From CAYNQN01 sp964530525 (GTDB taxonomy: Bacteria > Actinomycetota > Acidimicrobiia > Acidimicrobiales > Acidimicrobilacustridaceae): a stretch of DNA of 19,562 nucleotides. Each line of letters starts with the position of its first letter. Position 1 is the stretch's first letter. The DNA lies in the NCBI GenBank assembly GCA_964530525.1, contig CAZHBH010000040.1, forward strand, positions 1 to 19,562, in the 5' to 3' direction. The notes below the pieces were generated by a model. The model saw only the letters and a program-made list of their open reading frames with translations. It was not told where the DNA came from and searched no databases. Below are positions 6,560-13,157 of this stretch, in pieces. Both the position numbers and the translations under genes were made by a program.

Positions 6560-8683
6560 TCAGATGTGGCTGAAGCGGCGGCGTGACGCCGCAGCCAGCA
6601 CGATCCCTCCGGCAACCAGCACGGCGCCCAGCACCACCAGCGGCGTGGTGGTCCGGGAGGCCCCGGTGGCCGGCAGCTCGCCGGTGCTCGGCACGAGCGT
6701 CTCGGCGGGTGTCGTGACGGGAGGAGGCGGTGTGGGATCGTCCTGCACCTGGTAGCGCACCAGCTGGTCGTGGCCCAGGTCGCTGATCCAGATGGCGCCG
6801 CCGTGGGCGGCGACGTTGAACAAGGTGCCGTGGCCCGGGAGCACGCGCTCGATCATCTGACCCTCGGGGCTGACGCTGCCGAGGCGGAGGTAAGAGAAGC
6901 CTCCGTACCAGACGTTGCCGTCGGGTCCGGCTGTGATGCCGAGGGTGGGGTGGTGCGCGTCCCACTGCTTCACCGAACCGCTGGTGGTCATCGAGCCTAC
7001 GAAGGCCCCATTGAACGAACCCCACCACAGCAGCCCACCCGACGAGGTGATGCCCTGGGGCTGGGTGCCGTCGACGAGCAGCGTGTGACTGGTGAGCTCA
7101 CCACCCGGACCGACCCGGGTGAGATCGCCCGGAGGAACGTCGGGGAAGGTGTGGGGAGGAACGGTGACCACCCAGATGGCGCCGTCGGGGCCGATGGTCA
7201 GCCGCTCGGCGGTGGTGCCGGCGGGCCCGAGGGGCATCTCGGTGAGAGCCATGTTCGAGGGATCGATGCGCCCGAGCTTCCCGGCAGCAGCCTCGGTGAA
7301 CCAGATCGCACCGTCGGGGCCCACGATGACCCCGAGCGGGCGGGAGTCGACCGTGGGAACGTCGACCTCGGTGACGTGACCCGTAGACGGGTCGAGCCGG
7401 CCGACCTTGTTGCCCACCTGCTCGGTGAACCAGATGGCGCCGTCGGGCCCGACCACGATCCCCTCTGGGTCGCTGCCCGGCGTGGGCACCGGGTACGTAG
7501 CCACCTCGCGGGTGATCGGGTCGAGCCGGCCGATCAGGTTGTGGTCGTTGGAGGTGAACCACACGTGGCCGACTTCGTCGACCACGAGCGCCAGCGGCCC
7601 GGTCCCAGCCGGGAGGTCGAACGAGGTGATCGCAGAGGTGTCGGACGAGAGCACGGCGACCCTGTCGGGATCCGACTCGGTGAACCACGCCAGCTCGCCG
7701 CGATCGTTCGGGGGAGCAGCCACCACGCTGGTGAGGTCCATGTCGGCCACGAGGGGGTGGACGATGGTGGCGCCGTCGGCGCTCATCCTGACCACCCACG
7801 AGTTCTCGATGGCCCGGGCCACGATCCAGATGCCACCGGCGTCGTCAGCTCCCACGTTCTCGGCGAACATCCCGGCTTCGGGCATGGCGTGCTGGGTGAC
7901 GTCGCCCTCAGTGGTGACGAAGGCGACGGCGCCGGACGCCAGCAGGTTGGTGACCAGCAAGCCCTCGGTCGTGACGGTGAGGCCGAAGGGCTGCCCACCC
8001 ACCTCCACGAGGACCTCGCTGTAGGCGCCGCCGGTGGTCAGGCGGCCCAGGCTGCCGATGTCGAACAGGGTGAACCAGAGCGCGCCGTCGGGACCCGAAA
8101 CGATGTCGGTGGGCTTCGAGTCTGCGTTGGGGAGCGTCTCGTAGGTGATGGTGCCGGTGGCTGGGTCGAGCCTGCCGATCCGACCCAGCCCGCTGTCGGT
8201 GAACCAGATGGCGTCGTCGGGCCCCACCGCGATGCCGGTGGGCGCTGCTCCGACACCCGTGACCTCGTACTCGGTGATCGTCCCTGACGCTGGATCGAGC
8301 CGGCCGATCTGTGCACCCGTGAGCTCGGTGAACCAGATGGCTCCATCCGGCCCCACAACCAGCTGGAGGGGCTCGGCGCCCACGGTGGGAACGTCGAAGG
8401 TCTCGATGGCCGCAGTGGCAGGCTCCATGCGGCTGATGGCGTCGGCCCCCCGCAGGGTCGCCCACACGGCGCCGTCGTGCCCCACCACCACGTCGGTGGG
8501 CTGACCACCGCGGACCGGCTGCACGTACTCGGTCACCGTCCAGCCCATCGGCTCGTCGGCGCCTGCCCAGCCGGCGTTGGCGCCCAGCGCGCCGAACGTC
8601 GCCAGGAGCAGTCCCGTGAGGACGACGGCTACAGCGAGGACCCGGACACTCCCAGCGCTGCGAGCGGATCTGGCGTGGCTCAT
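6560..8683 (-). CDS. Wall-anchored Vgb-like (streptogramin-lyase-type) double beta-propeller protein
   Basis: This 707-residue protein has an N-terminal signal peptide (hydrophobic core about residues 14-35) and about 14 propeller repeats, most of the form GPDGAIWFTE followed by GRLDP. That equals two seven-bladed propellers, whereas virginiamycin B lyase (Vgb) has one. The C-terminus has a proline/threonine stretch, LPATG at residues 670-674, a hydrophobic helix and the tail SRRRFSHI: a complete sortase sorting signal. The protein is therefore expected on the cell wall with its propellers outside. Vgb lyase activity is not implied, as most proteins with this repeat in annotated genomes are uncharacterised. 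ATG 8683 overlaps the upstream gene's stop by 4 bp, so the pair is probably coupled. No sortase gene lies in the window. Confidence 0.9.
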   Translation of the reverse strand: MSHARSARSAGSVRVLAVAVVLTGLLLATFGALGANAGWAGADEPMGWTVTEYVQPVRGGQPTDVVVGHDGAVWATLRGADAISRMEPATAAIETFDVPTVGAEPLQLVVGPDGAIWFTELTGAQIGRLDPASGTITEYEVTGVGAAPTGIAVGPDDAIWFTDSGLGRIGRLDPATGTITYETLPNADSKPTDIVSGPDGALWFTLFDIGSLGRLTTGGAYSEVLVEVGGQPFGLTVTTEGLLVTNLLASGAVAFVTTEGDVTQHAMPEAGMFAENVGADDAGGIWIVARAIENSWVVRMSADGATIVHPLVADMDLTSVVAAPPNDRGELAWFTESDPDRVAVLSSDTSAITSFDLPAGTGPLALVVDEVGHVWFTSNDHNLIGRLDPITREVATYPVPTPGSDPEGIVVGPDGAIWFTEQVGNKVGRLDPSTGHVTEVDVPTVDSRPLGVIVGPDGAIWFTEAAAGKLGRIDPSNMALTEMPLGPAGTTAERLTIGPDGAIWVVTVPPHTFPDVPPGDLTRVGPGGELTSHTLLVDGTQPQGITSSGGLLWWGSFNGAFVGSMTTSGSVKQWDAHHPTLGITAGPDGNVWYGGFSYLRLGSVSPEGQMIERVLPGHGTLFNVAAHGGAIWISDLGHDQLVRYQVQDDPTPPPPVTTPAETLVPSTGELPATGASRTTTPLVVLGAVLVAGGIVLAAASRRRFSHI

Positions 8684-9567
8684 GCTGCTCTCTTCCCTTG
8701 GCCCTTGTAGCGCAGGGCGCCTTCCAGCTCGGACTCGGTGAAGGTGCCCACCGGACCCCCGATGGCGTACCGGTAGAGGGCCACGCCGAACACCGTGCGG
8801 GCCGCCGAGGCCAACACGGCACCGACGAGGATCAGGGTCAGCCCTGCCAGCCCGAGCACGATCCCGGCGGCGATCGCAACCGCGTTCGCCAGCGTCAGCG
8901 CCAGCACGACGCCCGCCACCACCAGGATCACTCCCGGGATCGAGAACCAAAGCGCTGCGCGCACCGTGATCCTGATGGTGCCGACGACCGCGGTCCCCCA
9001 GCGGTCCTTGACGATGGAAGCGGAGCGCTTCATCGCGCCGACGGCACCGGAGCGCTCGAGCACGATGACGGGGAGGGCGAAGAAGGTGATGAGCTGCCAC
9101 GCCGTAGCCACGATGCCCGCCGCCACCATGCGGATGATGGTGATGGCGAGGCTGCCGTCGCTCCCGTCACCCCGGATGGCGGCGAGGAGCACACCCACCG
9201 TGCAGCTGATGCCCGCCCAGCCCCGCAACGCCGATCGGCAGTCGCCCGTGGCCCCCATGGCCTCCTCGTAGGAGGTCTCCCGGTCGTGGAGGATGTCGTC
9301 GGCGGCCGACACCAGCCCCGCCGTGTGGCGGATCACCGCGTAGGCCGCCAAGTAGATGCCCACGAGGAAGAGCGCGACACCCGCCACGATCAGCGGGAGC
9401 CGGCCGTCGGAGAGCGCCAGCACTACGAGGGCGGGGAGGATGAAGATCCCCCCGGCGACCACTCCGATGACCGCGCCCCTCACCGGGAAGCGGAGGAGCT
9501 CCCGGTTGGACTTCACGATGCCCCAGCTCTTGGCGCTCAGGTCGCGGCTGGTCTGCCACACGCTCAT
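8680..9567 (-). CDS. DUF6159-like integral membrane protein
   Basis: The 295-residue product has about six hydrophobic segments (near residues 31-52, 58-80, 115-131, 140-170, 203-226 and 228-256), a short charged N-terminus and a charged C-terminal tail. The N-terminal pattern (SWGIVKSNRELLRFPV) and overall layout resemble the DUF6159 membrane family, whose function is unknown; this assignment is from memory of the pattern. ATG 9567 is supported by GAGGAG 6 nt upstream. Its TGA shares ATGA with the start of the anchored propeller gene, so the two form an operon. It may help export or anchor the propeller, or share its envelope role, but nothing in the sequence proves either. Confidence 0.8.
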   Translation of the reverse strand: MSVWQTSRDLSAKSWGIVKSNRELLRFPVRGAVIGVVAGGIFILPALVVLALSDGRLPLIVAGVALFLVGIYLAAYAVIRHTAGLVSAADDILHDRETSYEEAMGATGDCRSALRGWAGISCTVGVLLAAIRGDGSDGSLAITIIRMVAAGIVATAWQLITFFALPVIVLERSGAVGAMKRSASIVKDRWGTAVVGTIRITVRAALWFSIPGVILVVAGVVLALTLANAVAIAAGIVLGLAGLTLILVGAVLASAARTVFGVALYRYAIGGPVGTFTESELEGALRYKGQGKRAA

Positions 9568-9734
9568 TCGACGCTCCTCGTAGATGACGGCGGGATCCTA
9601 ACCCTCGCAAAATCGCCGGTACAGGGCTTCTTCCCACCCTGGGCACGAGCCCCGCGACGGGACGCACGACCCCGGGCGCCGCTAACTTCACCGGTATCTT
9701 CGGTGGGGGTTCTCTCGGGTTCAGGTGGCGGCGG
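9568..9734. promoter_or_regulatory. Divergent promoter region between the membrane-protein operon and the glucosaminidase gene
   Basis: The two starts diverge across 167 bp, so both promoters should lie here. TAGGAT (9600-9595, minus) and TATCTT (9695-9700, plus) each match 4 of 6 bases of a -10 box, but neither has a convincing -35, so I make no firm promoter call. Confidence 0.35.
9723..9728 (+). promoter_or_regulatory. Ribosome binding site supporting the GTG 9735 start
   Basis: AGGTGG lies 6 nt before GTG 9735. No ATG, GTG or TTG codon occurs in frame upstream as far as about 9603, so this start has no serious rival except the adjacent GTG at 9738. Confidence 0.5.
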
Positions 9735-11060
9735 GTGGTGCTCGTCGCTCTTCCCGTCGCGCTCGTGGCCACCCTCGTTTCGGGCACGGGACCTGGTGCG
9801 GCACCCAGCGCAGCGCAGGTGGCCCCAGGGAGCGGATCCGAGTCGCAGTCGCCGGCGCCCAGCGGTCCGCCCACGACGTCGCCAGCCCCCGCCCCGCCGG
9901 GAAGCGTCGGGAGCCCCGGAGGGGGCGGGGTACCCGTGGAGCCGCAACCGGGCGTGGATCCTCCCGACGAGGTGCAGCCGGAGGTGGAGCCTGCGCCGGT
10001 GGATCCCCTCCCCGATCCCACCCCGAGGATCAGGGTGCTCATGGCACAGCTCACCACCGAGCGCGCACCTCTGGAGGTCCAGCACTGGCAGGCAGCCCTC
10101 GACGAGGCCGTGGAGGCCCTGGGCGCCGCTGCTGCTGCTGCCGATGCCGCCCGCGACCAGGTGGCGCTGGCCAAGGACGGGGTGACCGGGGCGGAGCGGA
10201 TCCTCGCGGAGATGGCGGTAGAGGCGTTCATGCGAGGAGGGGGCGCCGTCTCGGTGGCCGAGGCCGAGCTGGGCACCTACGAGCTGCGCAAGACCGAAGC
10301 CCTCGTGGGCAGCGTAATGGAGCACCAGAAGACCGAGATCGAGCGCCGACGTGGCGCTGTGGGAGCCGTCGAGGCGCAGCTGGCTCCGCACGAAGCCGCC
10401 GTAGCGGCCGCCGCGGCCGTGGTCGGCGAGCGCCAGGTGGCGCTCGCCGCGGCGATGGAAGCGGCGGCCGGAGCCGACGCCGAGTTGGAGGCTTCGCGAA
10501 GCGGCTACTCCGAGCACCTGTTCGACGCCGCCGACCTCAGCGGCTGGCAGCTCCCGATAGCCGGCGAGAGCCTCTTCACCGCCGACGAGCTGGCTGCGTG
10601 GGCGTCGAGCCGGGCGGTGGCGTCCCGAGCGAGCGTGGGGGTGGCAGAGCTGGCACGGATGTTCGTGGAGGAGGGCCACGACGAGGGGATCCGGGGCGAC
10701 GTCGCCTTCGCACAGGCGGTGCTGGAGACCGGATGGTTCACGAACGACGACACGGCTCGGTTCAACAACTTCGCCGGCATCGGGCACTGCGACACCTGCC
10801 CCACGGGGTGGAGCTTCGGCAGCGCACGCGACGGTGTGCGAGCGCAGATCCAGCTGCTGAAGAGCTACGTGGAGGTCCGCCCGACCTACGTCCACCCCCT
10901 GGTGGACGGCCGGCTGCGAGGTCCCGCCGGCTGCTGCACGAGCTGGAACGCCCTCACCGGAGTGTGGGCAACCTCACCCGTGTACGGGCCGATGGTGCTC
11001 GGCATCTACCTGGAGATGCTGGAGTGGCTCTCGGCGACGCAGCCCTCACCCCCCGGCTAG
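9735..11060 (+). CDS. Exported coiled-coil protein with a C-terminal glucosaminidase-like domain
   Basis: The 441-residue product begins with a hydrophobic signal segment (residues 2-17), then a Pro/Gly/Ser-rich linker (about 28-97), then an Ala/Glu-rich region predicted to be coiled coil (about 100-260). The C-terminal part (about 275-435) resembles the GH73/glucosaminidase fold: VAFAQAVLETGWF followed by RFNNFAGIG matches the family pattern of an AxxESGWG-type helix and an NxFGI motif. E331 is the likely catalytic acid. Such enzymes cleave the glycan backbone of peptidoglycan. Cysteines C352, C355, C400 and C401 could form disulfides outside the cell. A coiled coil ahead of a hydrolase recalls FtsEX-controlled enzymes such as PcsB and RipC, which carry CHAP or NlpC/P60 domains instead. 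The frame overlaps a longer shadow frame at 9725-11098. Confidence 0.8.
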   Translation: MVLVALPVALVATLVSGTGPGAAPSAAQVAPGSGSESQSPAPSGPPTTSPAPAPPGSVGSPGGGGVPVEPQPGVDPPDEVQPEVEPAPVDPLPDPTPRIRVLMAQLTTERAPLEVQHWQAALDEAVEALGAAAAAADAARDQVALAKDGVTGAERILAEMAVEAFMRGGGAVSVAEAELGTYELRKTEALVGSVMEHQKTEIERRRGAVGAVEAQLAPHEAAVAAAAAVVGERQVALAAAMEAAAGADAELEASRSGYSEHLFDAADLSGWQLPIAGESLFTADELAAWASSRAVASRASVGVAELARMFVEEGHDEGIRGDVAFAQAVLETGWFTNDDTARFNNFAGIGHCDTCPTGWSFGSARDGVRAQIQLLKSYVEVRPTYVHPLVDGRLRGPAGCCTSWNALTGVWATSPVYGPMVLGIYLEMLEWLSATQPSPPG

Positions 11061-11094
11061 CCGAGAGATCTACGGTCCTCGCTGGAGGCGGGCC

Positions 11095-12411
11095 CTAGGA
11101 GGCAGGGCGGAAGTCGGGCCGCAGCGGCATGCCGCTATCGCCCTCGTCGGGGGTCTTCACGGCCAGCACCTGGTGTACCTGCACGTCGTTGCGCTCGAAG
11201 GTGAGGGCGCATGCCGCCATGTACAGGCGCCACACCCGTGCCCTGCCTGCACCTGCCTCGGCCACGGCGGCGTCCCAGTTGGCTTCGAGGTTCGACACCC
11301 ACCTCCGCAACGTGAGGGCGTAGTGCTCCCTGAGGCTCTCGACGTGGCGTACCTCGAAGCCGGTCTCCTGGAGCATCGAGACCACCACCCCCACCTCGTG
11401 GAGCTCGCCGTCGGGGAAGACGTAGCGGTCCATGAAGGGGCTGTCGACGCGCGAGGTGACCCTCGAACCCACGGCTGTCGCCAGACGCCGGTACAAAGCC
11501 CGGCTACGTCCCAGCGAGGTGTGGGGCTGGGGGTAACCCGGTCGGGCGATGGCGTGGTTCAGCAACCGGCCCTCGGGTACGAGCAGGGCCATGAGGCGCT
11601 CGAAGTACTCCTCCATGCGGCGGCGTCCCACGTGCTCGAACATGCCGATGGAGCTGATGGCGTCGAACGGGCCGTCACGCACATCGCGATAGTCCTGGCG
11701 TCGTATCTCTATGCGATCCGACAGCCCTGCCTCGGCAACCCGCTTGGTCGCCAGCTCCTCCTGGTCGTGCGAGAGGGTGACACCCACCCCCGTCACGCCG
11801 TAGTTCTCCGCCGCGTGCAGGAGCATCCCGCCCCACCCACAGCCCACGTCGAGCAGGCGCATGCCCGGCTTCAAGGCCAGCTTGCGGCAGATGAGGTCGT
11901 ACTTGCGACGCTGCGCGTCGTCGAGATCGTCGTCGGGCGAGCTCCACACCGCGCACGAGTAGGTCATCGTCGGACCCAACACCATGCGGTAGAAGGCGTT
12001 CGAGACGTCGTAGTGGTGGACGATCGCATCGCTGTCGCGGCTGCGCGTGTGGCGGGTGCCCTTGAGGCGGGCCTCCTCGGGCGGGGGCGCCAGGAACTTG
12101 ACCGCCGAAGGGCCCACCGCCATGGCCAGCTTGCCCAGCAACGCCGGGTCGAGGTTGAGGTTCGGGCGCCCCTCTATGAGCTCGAAGAGGGCGAAGATGT
12201 CGCCCTCCACGTCCACGTCGCCAGCCACGTAGGCACGGGCAACTCCCAGCTCTCCGGGACGGGTGATGATCCGGCTGAACGCGTCGGGCGAGCGGAACAC
12301 CACCTTGGTCCGTGCATCGCTGGGCCCCGCGCGGCTGCCGTCGTAGGCCTCGATCGCCAGGGGCAGATCGCCACCGAGCAGGTCCGACAAGAGGTTCGCT
12401 AGTCCCATCAT
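11095..12411 (-). CDS. cfa: Cyclopropane-fatty-acyl-phospholipid synthase
   Basis: This enzyme transfers a methylene group from S-adenosylmethionine to a cis double bond in membrane phospholipid acyl chains. The 438-residue product has the N-terminal domain of the family and a class I methyltransferase core: HHYDVSNAFY (132-141), YSCAVW (151-156), the SAM-binding VGCGWGG (189-195) and MFEHVG (257-262). Residues C153, E259 and H286 match positions known to hold bicarbonate in E. coli Cfa. ATG 12411 is chosen because it overlaps the ATPase stop codon (ATGA), giving translational coupling; a start at 12441 would extend far into that gene. It is the last gene of a three-gene operon and converges on the glucosaminidase gene with only 34 bp between stops. 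Mycolic-acid cyclopropane synthases are related, so the exact substrate is uncertain. Confidence 0.93.
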   Translation of the reverse strand: MMGLANLLSDLLGGDLPLAIEAYDGSRAGPSDARTKVVFRSPDAFSRIITRPGELGVARAYVAGDVDVEGDIFALFELIEGRPNLNLDPALLGKLAMAVGPSAVKFLAPPPEEARLKGTRHTRSRDSDAIVHHYDVSNAFYRMVLGPTMTYSCAVWSSPDDDLDDAQRRKYDLICRKLALKPGMRLLDVGCGWGGMLLHAAENYGVTGVGVTLSHDQEELATKRVAEAGLSDRIEIRRQDYRDVRDGPFDAISSIGMFEHVGRRRMEEYFERLMALLVPEGRLLNHAIARPGYPQPHTSLGRSRALYRRLATAVGSRVTSRVDSPFMDRYVFPDGELHEVGVVVSMLQETGFEVRHVESLREHYALTLRRWVSNLEANWDAAVAEAGAGRARVWRLYMAACALTFERNDVQVHQVLAVKTPDEGDSGMPLRPDFRPAS

Positions 12412-13157
12412 CCAACCATCCGCTTCTCTACTTCTTCCCATAGTTGCTCGTAGGCACGCCCGGCGCGGCTGCGGGGGGCCCAGGCCCCGAGGGGGCTGCG
12501 ATGCACGCCCATGCGCTCCACGTCCGTGGACACGGGTATCTGCGCCGAGAGCATGTCTTCGCGACCGGCCGAGAGCTCTTCCACGATGTCACGGTGGAGC
12601 TTGCGGCGGCGGTCCACCATCGAGAAGAAGCCCATCACCTTCGGGGGACGTCGCCAGTCCTCACCAGCGATGAAGCGCTCGAGCTGGTCGGTGGTGCGCA
12701 ACGACAGCGTGGTGGGGATCACGGGCACCAACAGGGCGTCGGCCGCCTCGAACACGCTCTCGGACACGAGCGAGATGCTGGGTGGGCAGTCGAGGAAGAC
12801 GTAGTCGTACTGGCGCCTCAGCGGGCGCAGCAGCTGGCGGATGCGCCTGGTGGGCTTTCGGGCGCCGTCGAGGACGAGATCGAGGTTGCGGTAGGAGAAG
12901 TCGGCCGGGACCAGGTCGAGGTGGTCGTAGTCGGTCCCCTTCACCACGTCTTCGAGGTCGCGCTTGCCCGACACCAGGCCGGCTGCGCCACCCTTCACCT
13001 TGGGCTTGACCCGGAAGTAGTAGCTGGCCGCACCTTGGGGGTCGAGGTCCCAGACGAGCACCTGGGCGCCGCTGGCGGCAGCGAGGTAGGCGAGGTTCAC
13101 CGCTGCCGCTGTCTTCCCCACCCCACCCTTGATGTTGTAGGTGGCGAGTACCTTCAT
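12408..13157 (-). CDS. ParA/MinD-family (deviant Walker A) ATPase
   Basis: The 249-residue product begins almost at once with the deviant Walker A motif KGGVGKT (residues 10-16), whose first lysine is the ParA/MinD signature. DLDPQGA (37-43) and DCPPS (about 139-143) are the switch motifs. It has no N-terminal DNA-binding extension, unlike plasmid type Ia ParA. These ATPases dimerise on ATP and form dynamic patterns on the nucleoid or membrane to position DNA, protein clusters or organelles. No ParB or parS-like partner is nearby, so it is an orphan whose cargo may be set by its operon mates. ATG 13157 has GGGGAGGG upstream and overlaps the CHAD-gene stop as ATGA, and its own stop overlaps the cfa start the same way. 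Confidence 0.93.
   Translation of the reverse strand: MKVLATYNIKGGVGKTAAAVNLAYLAAASGAQVLVWDLDPQGAASYYFRVKPKVKGGAAGLVSGKRDLEDVVKGTDYDHLDLVPADFSYRNLDLVLDGARKPTRRIRQLLRPLRRQYDYVFLDCPPSISLVSESVFEAADALLVPVIPTTLSLRTTDQLERFIAGEDWRRPPKVMGFFSMVDRRRKLHRDIVEELSAGREDMLSAQIPVSTDVERMGVHRSPLGAWAPRSRAGRAYEQLWEEVEKRMVG

Noticed and set aside
6770..8287. Long plus-strand open frame opposite the propeller gene (505 codons)
   Set aside because: Its repeats simply mirror the blades on the other strand, and the product has no family features.
7295..8360. Regularly spaced DNA repeats suggestive of a CRISPR array
   Set aside because: The repeats are in-frame blade codons, imperfect, and spaced to match the protein repeats; there are no cas genes.
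6560..8683. Assignment as a streptogramin B lyase (antibiotic resistance)
   Set aside because: The repeat type matches, but the protein is twice as long, exported and wall-anchored; catalytic residues cannot be confirmed by eye.
9725..11098. Longer open frame overlapping the glucosaminidase gene in another frame
   Set aside because: It is extremely Arg/Gly-rich with no signal peptide or domain; the 9735-11060 frame has both.
12412..12441. Upstream start of the cfa gene at 12441
   Set aside because: It lies inside the ATPase coding region; ATG 12411 overlaps its stop codon in the same ATGA style as the other operon junction.
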